A stretch of 64,000 bases of DNA from NCBI GenBank assembly GCA_902363555.1, contig CABJAM010000008.1:1-64000 (forward strand), read 5' to 3'. The stretch's first letter is position 1; every line of letters begins with the position of its first letter. Of the stretch, positions 17,181-25,938 are shown in pieces. The DNA comes from Lachnospiraceae bacterium. Its GTDB lineage: Bacteria; Bacillota; Clostridia; Lachnospirales; Lachnospiraceae. The notes beneath the pieces are model-generated. The model saw nothing but the letters and a program-made list of their open reading frames with translations. It searched no databases and had not been told where the DNA came from. Position numbers and translations under genes: made by a program.

Positions 17181-18289
17181 ACCATCCCTCCATCCACACG
17201 TTTTTCGTCCAGATAAGCCTCGCTGGTCACCCAGGAATTGGCCCCTGTCTCCTCAAATTCCATATGCGCCACGATCAGGTCCTTATTGCGCACTGCCCAC
17301 TCTCGTTTCGGATGCTCCCGCTCCAGGCCGGCCACAAGGGCATTGGTTGGGCATACATCCACACAGCGCAGGCACCCCTTGCAGTGGTGGTAGTCCAGAC
17401 CGCTGTTGACCATAGCTTCCCGGCCTTTGTAAATGCCCGGTTTAAACTGGAACACCATGTCCGGGCAGGTCGAATCACACAGGCCGCAGTTGATGCACTT
17501 ATCCTGGATAAACAGAGGAATATAGCCTTCTCTGGACGGTGAAAGATCGTTGCTGACCGTACTGCCAAAACGGGTATTCACGCCGCCGATAGGTGCATTG
17601 GCGTAGCCCCATTCGGTCTGCGGCTCCTTGTATGGAACCGCCGAAAAAGCGCCGTCGGGAGCAAAGTGTTCCATGACCACGTCCTCGTATCCCCGGCGAA
17701 GCCCTTCCAGATTGGCATCCAAAAGCCCGGGGTATTTTTTACCGAGCGTATCGGTCACCAGCGCCCGCACCGGTTCCATGGGAATAAAACCGCAGGCCCG
17801 GACAATGGCTCCCAGCATGACCATATTGACACGGCTTTTGCTCTCCATGGCAATTTTGAGCGCATCCACACAATAAAGTTCACCGGCATGAAGCTTTAAC
17901 CGCTCCCGCATCTGCTCTGGCGCAGCGTCGGTATTGATGACGACCTTTGTCTGCTCCGTAACTCCGGCAGTCACCGGCAGCTTGCCGGCCATAGCCTCGT
18001 GAAAAAGCCCAAGGATATGCGGCTCGGTCACCGGACTGTTGACCCGGATTTCCCGGTGCGCCTCGCTCCACCGGATATAAGCCTTCACTGGCGACCCCCG
18101 TTTTTCTGAACCGTAGCTGGAAAAGCTGGCGGAATTAAGCCCCAGATAGACCGCCCCCAGCTCCCCTAAAAGCTTGCCGCACAGATTTGCCCCCAGGCCT
18201 CCGATGCTCTCCAGGCGGATTTCAAAATAGCCGTCATTATTGACCACCGGCAGCGATTGGCTGCTGTCGGATATTTTGTTTTCGTCCAT
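17177..18289 (-). CDS. 2-oxoacid:ferredoxin oxidoreductase, fused gamma-delta subunit
   Basis: A 370-residue protein. The gamma domain (about residues 20-200) has IRLESIGGLGANLCGKLLGE and SYGSEKRGSPVKAYIR. The C-terminal delta domain carries two 4Fe-4S ferredoxin motifs, CINCGLCDSTCP and CKGCLRCVDVCP, which relay electrons. It is first in a two-gene operon and is translationally coupled to the alpha-beta gene. The arrangement differs from the single-chain pyruvate:ferredoxin oxidoreductase (about 1170 aa) common in Clostridia and from the four-gene archaeal type. Confidence 0.88.
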   Translation of the reverse strand: MDENKISDSSQSLPVVNNDGYFEIRLESIGGLGANLCGKLLGELGAVYLGLNSASFSSYGSEKRGSPVKAYIRWSEAHREIRVNSPVTEPHILGLFHEAMAGKLPVTAGVTEQTKVVINTDAAPEQMRERLKLHAGELYCVDALKIAMESKSRVNMVMLGAIVRACGFIPMEPVRALVTDTLGKKYPGLLDANLEGLRRGYEDVVMEHFAPDGAFSAVPYKEPQTEWGYANAPIGGVNTRFGSTVSNDLSPSREGYIPLFIQDKCINCGLCDSTCPDMVFQFKPGIYKGREAMVNSGLDYHHCKGCLRCVDVCPTNALVAGLEREHPKREWAVRNKDLIVAHMEFEETGANSWVTSEAYLDEKRVDGGMV

Positions 18290-18388
18290 ATCATTCCTGC
18301 CTTTCTATGGATGGCTTTGATACGCCATCTGTTCTTTCAATATAGAATTTGCCAAATGGGCAGGAAATATGCATATTCAGGGAACAGT

Positions 18389-19102
18389 TCAGTTGTTTTG
18401 ATGCTTCAAAAAATATCTTGTAAAAAAGCCAATCCATAGCAGACAGCATATAAGACCGGCTATAAGCGAAAAGAAATGGGTGCCGTCCATCATTATTTTC
18501 CCGATCCAGAAAGAAGGCAGAAAAGCCATCAGATAAGAATAGGGCGCCGGTATAAACCAGATTAAAATAAGCCCTATAAAGCTGATCCCCATCAGCTTTG
18601 AAACCGCAAGCCCCTCCACACGGTTCCCGGCAATGGAAGCGACCATCATTGCCAAAAAGATCCCCGTAAGACTGCCAATAAGTGCCCCCGAAATAATATC
18701 CACCGGAGACAATGCCGAAAGATTAAAAGCCGCCAAAACGATTATAGTGATGGCAAATGCCCACAGCATTGGCAGACCAACCCGTGCTGTCAGATAAGAA
18801 TATCCCTGGGCTGGTGTGATCTGATAAAAAGCATTTAATCCCTCATCTCTTTCCTCTAAAAGCAAAAATGCGGAAATCATTGCCGTAAACATGGGGGTAA
18901 GAGCAATGAGCATACCGTCCGCGATGCCATACCAGGCTGTGATTGAAAACGCAAATTTATCCGTGAGAATTGTATTGATCAGCGGAAGGGCCAGCTTAAA
19001 AAACAGCCCCGCCAAAAAAGGGGCCGGTACCATGACGAGCAGCATACCATCTTTTAATATTTGCTTTAATCCGATTTCAAAAAGCTTCATCGTATGCTTC
19101 AT
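18389..19102 (-). CDS. ABC-2-type exporter permease (second)
   Basis: 237 residues with six predicted membrane helices (for example LLVMVPAPFLAGLFFKLALP and SLTGIFLAMMVASIAG). It is last in a four-gene TetR-ATPase-permease-permease operon and its start overlaps the previous stop by four bases. The two permeases are likely to pair as a heterodimer. The organisation resembles small drug-export ABC systems such as the actinobacterial fluoroquinolone exporters, but substrate assignment from sequence alone is not justified. Confidence 0.8.
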   Translation of the reverse strand: MKHTMKLFEIGLKQILKDGMLLVMVPAPFLAGLFFKLALPLINTILTDKFAFSITAWYGIADGMLIALTPMFTAMISAFLLLEERDEGLNAFYQITPAQGYSYLTARVGLPMLWAFAITIIVLAAFNLSALSPVDIISGALIGSLTGIFLAMMVASIAGNRVEGLAVSKLMGISFIGLILIWFIPAPYSYLMAFLPSFWIGKIMMDGTHFFSLIAGLICCLLWIGFFTRYFLKHQNN

Positions 19103-19800
19103 GCGCCCTCACCCCCTTCGGATCGTAAAGCCGTGCCAATACGTTTGTTCGCTAAAATTAACAGTAACATAAGCCAGGGGATAAGAATCATTCCCTTCCA
19201 GCCATCGAAATGACGTGTAACATCCATCGAATTTACAATCATATGCCACAGGGCTGTTCCCGGAAATATCTCCAAAAGCGGATGTGTTATTCCAAATGCC
19301 GTCAAAACAGGGGGCATTGACAAAAGCATTACAGGCAGTGCGGCGATGATCATATAATGATTGACGGAGCGGGCATAGGAAGCAACGATCAGCCCAATAA
19401 GATTAAAAAGAACTGCGCCAATGAAAATCCACAAAGACAAAAAGCCGAAGCGGACCGCACTTTCCATCCCTATCCATACAATTATATCCGCCGATATCAT
19501 TGACAAAATGGCCAATGATATGGACTTTGCCAATAAATATTCCATGGGGCGAAGCGGTGAAATGCTCCAGAACCGATGCAGCCCTTCACCTTTTTCAAGC
19601 AGCCATATGCCGCCGATAAAGAACACGCCAAGCATGGCGGGATCTGTCAGCAATATAAGGGCTGCGACCATACGTTTATATTCAAAAGGAGTTATCTTCA
19701 ATGCCGCAATGTAAACGACGCTGAAAAATGCGTACAGAAAATAAAAGCCGTATTTTATTTGAAACCGTATATCATTTTTCAAGGCATTTAAAAATCTCAT
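19099..19800 (-). CDS. ABC-2-type exporter permease (first)
   Basis: 233 residues with six hydrophobic helices (YGFYFLYAFFSVVYIAAL at the start; LILLTDPAMLGVFFIGGIWL). It overlaps both neighbours by four bases, so translation of the whole operon is coupled. Probably forms the membrane channel with the next permease. Confidence 0.8.
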   Translation of the reverse strand: MRFLNALKNDIRFQIKYGFYFLYAFFSVVYIAALKITPFEYKRMVAALILLTDPAMLGVFFIGGIWLLEKGEGLHRFWSISPLRPMEYLLAKSISLAILSMISADIIVWIGMESAVRFGFLSLWIFIGAVLFNLIGLIVASYARSVNHYMIIAALPVMLLSMPPVLTAFGITHPLLEIFPGTALWHMIVNSMDVTRHFDGWKGMILIPWLMLLLILANKRIGTALRSEGGEGA

Positions 19801-20657
19801 TGCAATCTCCTTCCCGTCAGCGCGATAAAAAGATCCTCCAACGTCTGCTCTTTTGAATGGATGCTTGTGAGCGTACCTTCTTTGAGGGCGTATTGAAAGT
19901 CCTGAGAATCTGCCAGACCAGAAAGGTTACAAATGCTTTTCGTCTCCCTGCCATTACATAAATAGCTGTATTCAACCTTTGTGTCAGCGCCGCTTTTACA
20001 TAGAGCATGGGGCGAATCCACTGTTTTTATGACACCGTCAACGATAAATGCAACCCGGTCGCAAAGCTCCTTTGCATCATGCATGTTGTGGGTTGTTAAT
20101 ATAATCGTTTTCCCCATCCGCTTTTGCTCCAATATCATATCCTTTAATATCCTTGCATTTGCCGGGTCAAGGCCGCTGGTGGGCTCATCCAGAAATAAAA
20201 GCTTTGGATCATGGAGCAGCGCACGTACAAAGCCAAGACGCATTTTCATCCCCTTGGAATAGCTGGATACCTTTTTTCCTGCGTCCAGATGAAGCCCCAC
20301 CCTTTCTAAAAGCGTCACAGGGTCCATGGTTTTACCGGAATACAGGGAAGCAAAATACTTCAGGTTTTCCATAGCGGTAAATTTCCCATAAAAGTTAGGG
20401 AACTCAAAATCCACGCCAATGTTTTCATAATAATCGCTTGTTCTGTGCTTCATCTCCGTGCCAAAGATGCGCACGCTCCCCCGGTAATCGCGGAGGGTTC
20501 CTGTCAATATTTTCTGCATAGTGCTTTTTCCGGCCCCCGACGGACCTAGAAAACCGAATATTTCTCCCGGCCTGACATCAAAGCTGATCCCCCGTATGGT
20601 ATCCTCTTTGGCCGAAGGATATTTCAGATATACATTTTCAACATCAATCACCTTCAT
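19797..20657 (-). CDS. ABC transporter ATP-binding protein
   Basis: 286 residues. Walker A is GPSGAGKST (about residues 38-46), the ABC signature region is SSYSKGMKMRLGF, Walker B is KLLFLDEPTSGLDP and the switch histidine is in ILTTHNMHD. The signature SKGM in place of LSGGQ is frequent in ABC-2 exporter ATPases. A C-terminal extension of about 70 residues after the switch region may regulate it. The gene overlaps the TetR stop by 14 bases and the next permease by four. Confidence 0.9.
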   Translation of the reverse strand: MKVIDVENVYLKYPSAKEDTIRGISFDVRPGEIFGFLGPSGAGKSTMQKILTGTLRDYRGSVRIFGTEMKHRTSDYYENIGVDFEFPNFYGKFTAMENLKYFASLYSGKTMDPVTLLERVGLHLDAGKKVSSYSKGMKMRLGFVRALLHDPKLLFLDEPTSGLDPANARILKDMILEQKRMGKTIILTTHNMHDAKELCDRVAFIVDGVIKTVDSPHALCKSGADTKVEYSYLCNGRETKSICNLSGLADSQDFQYALKEGTLTSIHSKEQTLEDLFIALTGRRLQ

Positions 20658-21243
20658 CGCATATGATCTCCTTTAATACACCGTCCAAAATCAATTCCAT
20701 GATCGTCTGCTGGTCATCGGTATTATCCTGCGAAAGATTAAGGAAGCTGATGGCAAGCGTCTGCAATGTCTTTGTTGCAATATCTATGCTGCATTTAAAA
20801 TGAATACCGTATTCCTGCAATCGATCGAGCTCATGGCTGTCCTCCTGGGTATGCGCTTTGATCACCTCCGGGGGCAGCTTGCGGTATAAATATTCGGCCG
20901 TCTCACCATTGGCCTGCAAAAGCATCGGGTAACGCTTCAGCTCCATAAACATCCACAAAAAGCACTGCTTGCATAGCTCTCTCGGCGGCAGGAAGCGGTG
21001 TTCATTTAGAAATTCGTCCATCTCACGCCACATTTTTAATTGCAGATGACCGGCAATATCCATATAAAGATGCTCCTTATTTGTGTAAAAAGCATAGAAG
21101 GAGCCTTTAGCAATCCCCGTCGCCTGAACGATCTCATCGACGGACACCTTCTTTAATCCAAATAAAGTAAATAGCCGTTCACCCTCCTGCATTAATTTTT
21201 GCCTTATCATTTCCCTTTCAGAATCACTGAACCTTGGCATCAT
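20644..21243 (-). CDS. TetR-family regulator of the ABC exporter
   Basis: 199 residues with an N-terminal HTH (GLKKVSVDEIVQATGIAKGS, then FYAFYTNKEHLY). It is the first gene of the exporter operon and is preceded by a consensus promoter and a 15-bp perfect inverted repeat, so it almost certainly represses its own operon and responds to an exported compound. Two adjacent ATGs (21243, 21240) follow GGAGGG; the second has the more usual spacing. Confidence 0.87.
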   Translation of the reverse strand: MMPRFSDSEREMIRQKLMQEGERLFTLFGLKKVSVDEIVQATGIAKGSFYAFYTNKEHLYMDIAGHLQLKMWREMDEFLNEHRFLPPRELCKQCFLWMFMELKRYPMLLQANGETAEYLYRKLPPEVIKAHTQEDSHELDRLQEYGIHFKCSIDIATKTLQTLAISFLNLSQDNTDDQQTIMELILDGVLKEIICDEGD

Positions 21244-21252
21244 TCGCCCTCC

Positions 21253-21292
21253 AATCTATATGACTAATTATATTCATTTAGTCATATAGATT
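21253..21292. promoter_or_regulatory. TetR operator palindrome
   Basis: A perfect 15-bp inverted repeat, AATCTATATGACTAA (21253-21267) and its complement (21278-21292), with a 10-bp centre. It overlaps the -10 box and transcription start of the exporter operon. The arms are offset by 25 bp, as at the radical SAM-tetR promoter. Confidence 0.75.
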
Positions 21293-21318
21293 ATATCTCT
21301 TATCGTTACCTTTGTCAA
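21290..21318 (-). promoter_or_regulatory. consensus sigma-A promoter of the tetR-ABC operon
   Basis: Exact TTGACA (21318-21313), a 17-bp spacer and exact TATAAT (21295-21290). A perfect promoter under a strong operator implies tight repression with high induced output. Confidence 0.85.
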
Positions 21319-21345
21319 TCACAAACGAAAAAAGGCAAAAAACAA

Positions 21346-21384
21346 GCCTGGGCGCTTTTTTGAAAAACAGAAAGCGGCCCAGGC
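21346..21384 (-). terminator. terminator after rseP
   Basis: GCCTGGGCGCTTT (21346-21358) pairs with AAAGCGGCCCAGGC (21371-21384), followed on the minus strand by a T-rich run. It ends the pyrH-to-rseP direction transcript. Confidence 0.7.
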
Positions 21385-21395
21385 CATACATTCAT

Positions 21396-22427
21396 CTAAG
21401 TAAACAATTTCGATATATCATTAAATAACACAAGAACCATGATCACCATCAGCAGCGCAAATCCCACCAGATTGATCACGCCCTCCCGCTCCCGGTTCAG
21501 CGGCTTGCCCTTAATGGCCTCCACGATCAGGAAAAGGAACCGTCCGCCATCCAGTGCCGGAATGGGCAGCAGGTTCATAACACCAAGGTTGGCGCTCAAT
21601 ATGACGATCAACTGCGACATGGTCAAAAAGACGCTCATAAATCCGTAGGTTTTAGCCTCCTGATAATTGTCGTCAATAATATTGACCATCCCCACCGGCC
21701 CGGCGATATCATCCTTGGACACATTGCCGGTCACAAGCATTCCCAGACTTTTGACGACCAGGGAAATATTATACTTTATTTCATAAAATCCATATTTAAA
21801 CAGCTCCGCAAAGGATGCCTTTTGTGCCGTACTTCCAATACCAAACCGATAGCTGCCGGTCGTATTATCATAAAACGGAGTCATCGTCACCGTATGCTCC
21901 TGGCCGTCGCGCACATAGGTCATATCATAGGAGGTCTGACCAGGATTTAAGAGCATATACATACTGAGCTCTTTAAACATATGAATCCGTGTATTGTCAA
22001 TTTTAATGATCTCATCACCGGCCATCAGTCCGGCCTCGGCCGCAGGTGAGCCTTCCTCAACTTCCGTGAGCACACCACTGTTAAAACCAACGTTGAAAAT
22101 AATGATCATGGCAAAAATCATTGCCAGCAAAAAGTTAAAAATAGGTCCGGCCAGCACCACGGACATCCTGGCCCAGACGGATTTGGCTGTAAAGCTGCCT
22201 TCCTCCGGTGCGTCCTCATCTTCCCCCAGCATCATACATGAGCCGCCAAAGGGCAGCATCTTCAGGGCATAAACCGTATCACCCTTTTTGACAGAAAGAA
22301 GCTTCGGACCCATGCCGATGGCAAACTCCGTTACGGTGATCCCATGCTGTTTGGCCAGGAGAAAATGGCCAAACTCATGGATGATGATAATGATACTAAA
22401 TATAATTATGGCGAGAATAATCCCCAA
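21396..22427 (-). CDS. rseP: RIP site-2 zinc metalloprotease RseP
   Basis: Membrane-embedded protease that cleaves anti-sigma factors and signal-peptide remnants inside the membrane. Visible are the first helix with the HEFGH zinc site, a PDZ domain (EEGSPAAEAGLMAGDEIIKIDN) and the C-terminal LDG motif in LLPIPALDGGRFLF. I place the start at the TTG at 22427: AGGTGG lies just upstream and the product then begins MGIILAIIIFSI, the normal N-terminus of this family, immediately after the dxr stop. The longer frame only reads back into dxr. Length is 343 aa. Confidence 0.92.
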   Translation of the reverse strand: MGIILAIIIFSIIIIIHEFGHFLLAKQHGITVTEFAIGMGPKLLSVKKGDTVYALKMLPFGGSCMMLGEDEDAPEEGSFTAKSVWARMSVVLAGPIFNFLLAMIFAMIIIFNVGFNSGVLTEVEEGSPAAEAGLMAGDEIIKIDNTRIHMFKELSMYMLLNPGQTSYDMTYVRDGQEHTVTMTPFYDNTTGSYRFGIGSTAQKASFAELFKYGFYEIKYNISLVVKSLGMLVTGNVSKDDIAGPVGMVNIIDDNYQEAKTYGFMSVFLTMSQLIVILSANLGVMNLLPIPALDGGRFLFLIVEAIKGKPLNREREGVINLVGFALLMVIMVLVLFNDISKLFT

Positions 22428-22428
22428 A

Positions 22429-23574
22429 CTACCACCTGCTTTCAATAAATTCGTAAGTCTGGTTTTCGGTGTCAAGTATAGCATCCAGATCCGGATTTTT
22501 GATCACCTTATGATCTTCCATAGCATTGCCGATAATATCCACAATATCCAGAAAAGCGATCTCCCGGTTCAAAAACTTCGCCACCGCTTTTTCATTGGCC
22601 GCATTAAAAACTGTGGGCATGGAACCACCTGCACGGGCCGCCTTATAGGCCAGAACCAGCCCCTCAAACACATCCGGGCGTGGCGCCTCAAAGGTCATGG
22701 CCCCCACCTTAAACAGATCCAGCGGCTCGCTGTTTAACGTCCGCCGTGACGGATAAAACAGTGCGTACTGTATGGGCAGGCGCATATCCGGCGTGCCAAG
22801 CTGGGCGATCACCGCGCCGTCCACATATTCCACCGCCGAGTGGATGATACTCTGAGGATGGACAACCACCTGGATCTGGTCCAGAGTCACATCGAAAAGC
22901 CATTTAGCTTCGATCACCTCCAGCCCCTTATTGACCATGGTGGCCGAGTCGATGGTGATTTTTCGTCCCATGACCCAGTTAGGATGCTTTAAGGCGTCCT
23001 CCACCTGTATATTTTTAAGTTCATCCTTTGTCCGGGTGCGGAAAGGTCCGCCGGAGGCCGTCAGTAAAATGCGGCGCAGCTTCCCCCGCTCGTTCCCCTG
23101 CAAAGACTGGAAGATGGCCGAATGTTCACTGTCCACAGGAAGGATGGATACGCCATATTCCTTTGCCATGGGCATGATCAGATGGCCCGCGGTCACAAGT
23201 GTTTCTTTATTGGCCAGGGCAATGTCCTTGCCGACCCTGATCGCCTCCATGGTCGGACGGATGCCGATCATCCCCACAATGGCCGTCACGACCATCTGTG
23301 TTTTTTCCTCGGTCACGGTTTGGATAAGACCATCCATTCCGGAGACGATCTTCACCGGAAGATCCCGGACCCGCTCCCGCAGATCCTTTGCCGCGGCTTC
23401 CTCCCACACGGCTGCGATCACCGGCTGGAAGCGCCTGATCTGCTGCTCTAAAAGGGATACGTTGGAACCGGCTGCAAGCGCCCGCACACACAGCTCCCCG
23501 GGATTATTTTCCACGATATCCAGTGTCTGGGTTCCAATAGAGCCTGTGGACCCTAAAATAGAAATATATTTCAT
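22429..23574 (-). CDS. dxr: 1-deoxy-D-xylulose 5-phosphate reductoisomerase
   Basis: Second step of the methylerythritol phosphate isoprenoid pathway (DXP to MEP with NADPH). The NADPH-binding GSTGSIGTQTLDIV is at residues 8-21 and the active-site region has PVDSEHSAIFQSL and TASGGPFR, followed by the C-terminal helical domain with TVFNAANEKAVAKFL. At 381 residues it is full length. It lies between cdsA and rseP as in most Firmicutes. Confidence 0.96.
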   Translation of the reverse strand: MKYISILGSTGSIGTQTLDIVENNPGELCVRALAAGSNVSLLEQQIRRFQPVIAAVWEEAAAKDLRERVRDLPVKIVSGMDGLIQTVTEEKTQMVVTAIVGMIGIRPTMEAIRVGKDIALANKETLVTAGHLIMPMAKEYGVSILPVDSEHSAIFQSLQGNERGKLRRILLTASGGPFRTRTKDELKNIQVEDALKHPNWVMGRKITIDSATMVNKGLEVIEAKWLFDVTLDQIQVVVHPQSIIHSAVEYVDGAVIAQLGTPDMRLPIQYALFYPSRRTLNSEPLDLFKVGAMTFEAPRPDVFEGLVLAYKAARAGGSMPTVFNAANEKAVAKFLNREIAFLDIVDIIGNAMEDHKVIKNPDLDAILDTENQTYEFIESRW

Positions 23575-23585
23575 ACTGCCCTCCC

Positions 23586-24401
23586 CTATCCGATAAACAC
23601 CGCCAGAAAATAAACGACCGGCGCCGTAAACAAAACACTGTCAAACCGGTCCATAACGCCGCCATGGCCCGGGATCAGCTTTCCGTAATCTTTAACCCCC
23701 TGGTTGCGCTTGATGGCCGAGGCCGCCAGATCACCGACGACGGCGATGAGCGCCCCAACGCCGCACATGATGGCGCAGCTAACCATGGGATTTGCAAGGG
23801 ACGGCAGCTTAAACCCAAGAAAATAACCGTAGAGTAATCCAAGGATCACCGCGCCGGCCACACCGCCGATCCCGCCCTCGATACTCTTTTTCGGGCTCAG
23901 CACCGGAGCCATTTTATGCTTTCCAATAAGCTTTCCTACGCAGTAGGCGCACGTGTCATTTCCCCAGGCGCTGACAAAAATCAGCGGAATGAGAAACAGC
24001 CCGTCACTAAGCATCCGCACCTGATACATAAACATCATCAGTACCGGAACATAGACAAAGCCGAACACGGCAAAAGCCGCTGCGTCCGCCTTATATTTGG
24101 GAAATGAAAAAACATAGACGAACATAATGAGTAAAAAGGCCAGCACGAGCCCGGCCATATTCAGCTCCTTATCCGCCACTCCTATGGCGCTGACGCGCAC
24201 TGCCACGATATAAAGGGCCGCACCTATGGTTCCTGCATATCCTAACATATTTTTGTGTATATTATATGTCTTATACAGCTCATATAATCCTATAAACGCT
24301 AAAAGAGCCGTCAGGAAATATAAAACATCCCCGCCAAGGATCATGGCGGCCACCATTATGGCCAGCAGCACAACGCCGCTGATGAGACGTGTAATAAACA
24401 T
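23586..24401 (-). CDS. cdsA: phosphatidate cytidylyltransferase
   Basis: Integral membrane enzyme making CDP-diacylglycerol from phosphatidate and CTP. At 271 residues, it has about eight hydrophobic segments and the C-terminal CDS signature region SAIKRNQGVKDYGKLIPGHGGVMDR split over residues 230-255 (key residues K, R, D and GHGG...DR). The gap to uppS is 21 bp; clearly one operon. Confidence 0.95.
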   Translation of the reverse strand: MFITRLISGVVLLAIMVAAMILGGDVLYFLTALLAFIGLYELYKTYNIHKNMLGYAGTIGAALYIVAVRVSAIGVADKELNMAGLVLAFLLIMFVYVFSFPKYKADAAAFAVFGFVYVPVLMMFMYQVRMLSDGLFLIPLIFVSAWGNDTCAYCVGKLIGKHKMAPVLSPKKSIEGGIGGVAGAVILGLLYGYFLGFKLPSLANPMVSCAIMCGVGALIAVVGDLAASAIKRNQGVKDYGKLIPGHGGVMDRFDSVLFTAPVVYFLAVFIG

Positions 24402-24422
24402 CGTTTGTCCTCCTGGTTCCCG

Positions 24423-25148
24423 TCAGACGCCGCCGAATCTGCGATCCCGGGAATTATACTGTTCGATGGCCCGCACCAGCTCTTTGCGGTCAAAGTCCGG
24501 CCATAAAACATCGGTAAAATAAAATTCCGTGTAAGCTAACTGCCACAGCAGGAAATTAGACAGCCGCTGCTCTCCGCTTGTGCGTATGAGCAGATCCGGG
24601 TCCGGGATATCCGCCGTATCCAGATAGCTCTCAAATACCTTTTCGTCAATGGCTTCCGGCAGCAGCCCTCCAGCAGCCACATCACCGGCCAGCTTTCGCA
24701 CAGCCCGCAGCATTTCATCGCGGCTGCCGTAATTTAAGGCAATATTAAAATTCAGTCCGGTATTTTTAGCGGACACGACCTCCAGCTTATCGATCGCTGT
24801 GCGGATATCCTGGGATAATCCGGTCTTGTCGCCTAAAATCCGCACTCGCATGTTGTTTTTTGAGGTGCGCTCGATACAGTCCGTCAGATAATCCCGGAGC
24901 AGCTTCATCAGTGTATCCACTTCCTTCTGAGGCCGTTTCCAGTTCTCCGTAGAAAATGCATAAACGGTAAAATATTTGATCCCCAGATTCCAGGCAACCT
25001 CACACATCTTTTCAACATTTTTGCTGCCCTGGGCATGGCCGTAATTTCTTGGCATCAGACGCTTTTTCGCCCAGCGGCCGTTGCCATCCAGAATAATGGC
25101 CACATGCTCCGGAACATTTAAAAGCTTCCCATCAATTTCTCTCTCCAT
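24423..25148 (-). CDS. uppS: undecaprenyl (isoprenyl) diphosphate synthase
   Basis: cis-Prenyltransferase producing the undecaprenyl diphosphate carrier for cell-wall synthesis. The catalytic Asp is in VAIILDGNGRWAKKR, and FSTENWKRP and RTSGEQRLSNFLLWQ are the other family motifs. I choose the ATG at 25148 (241 aa). An AAGGAGG lies 12 bp upstream, a long spacing; no better start is available in frame. Confidence 0.95.
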   Translation of the reverse strand: MEREIDGKLLNVPEHVAIILDGNGRWAKKRLMPRNYGHAQGSKNVEKMCEVAWNLGIKYFTVYAFSTENWKRPQKEVDTLMKLLRDYLTDCIERTSKNNMRVRILGDKTGLSQDIRTAIDKLEVVSAKNTGLNFNIALNYGSRDEMLRAVRKLAGDVAAGGLLPEAIDEKVFESYLDTADIPDPDLLIRTSGEQRLSNFLLWQLAYTEFYFTDVLWPDFDRKELVRAIEQYNSRDRRFGGV

Positions 25149-25189
25149 CTGCTTGAAAAACCTCCTTGTAATCCCATTCGCACCCGGTT

Positions 25190-25293
25190 GGCCCGTTGCC
25201 ATGCGCACCCAGTTCCGCTTTACTTCACTGGGTCGCAGCAGTCGCCAGGTCGGTGAGCAAGCTCCCCGGTCTGGCTCGTTGCCATGCGCAAAA
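25190..25293. repeat. dispersed repeat family A, copy 1
   Basis: Shares with the copy at 55.5 kb the ordered blocks GTTGC..GCGCACCC, GGGTCGC.GCAGTCGCC, CAAGC and GGCTCGTTGC..GCGCAAAA. Lies between frr's terminator and uppS. See finding. Confidence 0.7.
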
Positions 25294-25317
25294 GGGTTGC
25301 TGCTTTTGCAGCAACCC
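25294..25317 (-). terminator. hairpin after frr
   Basis: GGGTTGCTGC (25294-25303) pairs with 25308-25317 around a TTTT loop and is followed on the minus strand by TTTTGCGC. It may only partly terminate, as uppS follows. Confidence 0.75.
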
Positions 25318-25323
25318 TGGGTC

Positions 25324-25878
25324 TTATACGGTCAGAACTTCTTTTGTCTTTGCTTCGATGGCTTTTTCCACCTTTTCGATATACTTATCGGTGACTTTCT
25401 GGGTAGCTTCTTCCAGATCTGCTAATTCGTCCTCGGAGATTTCCTTGGATTTGCTCAGCTTTTTGAAAGCGTCGTTGGCATCGCGGCGGATGTTGCGGAC
25501 AGCAACCTTGGCGGCCTCGCCTTTTTTCTTAACATCCTTGGCCAGTTCCTTTCTGCGCTCCTCAGTCAATTCAGGAAATACGAGCCGGATGCTCTTGCCG
25601 TCATTATTTGGTGTGATTCCGATATCGGATGCTAAAATGGCTTTTTCAATCGCTTTGATCAGCTTGGATTCCCAAGGCTGGATCACGATCATGCGGGCTT
25701 CTGGAACGGAGATATTGCCCACCTGCTGAATCGGTGTCGGGGAACCATAGTAGTCCACCACCAGCTTGTCAAGGACATGGGGGTTCGCACGTCCGGCGCG
25801 GATCGCAATGTATTCCTTCTCCAGACTGTTTAAAGTTTTCTCCATTTTTGACTCGTATACCTTAACTCTTTCGTCCAT
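25324..25878 (-). CDS. frr: ribosome recycling factor
   Basis: Releases ribosomes from mRNA after termination, with EF-G. At 184 residues it is full length, from MDERVKVYESKMEKTLNSL to the C-terminal KVTDKYIEKVEKAIEAK coiled arm. The family segment RAGRANPHVLDKLVVDYYG is clear. It follows pyrH in the same direction, as in nearly all Firmicutes. Confidence 0.97.
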   Translation of the reverse strand: MDERVKVYESKMEKTLNSLEKEYIAIRAGRANPHVLDKLVVDYYGSPTPIQQVGNISVPEARMIVIQPWESKLIKAIEKAILASDIGITPNNDGKSIRLVFPELTEERRKELAKDVKKKGEAAKVAVRNIRRDANDAFKKLSKSKEISEDELADLEEATQKVTDKYIEKVEKAIEAKTKEVLTV

Positions 25879-25938
25879 AAATAAAATCCTCCTGATTTCT
25901 ATATGATTTAACCGCCCTGGAGCGTTTATTCACATACT

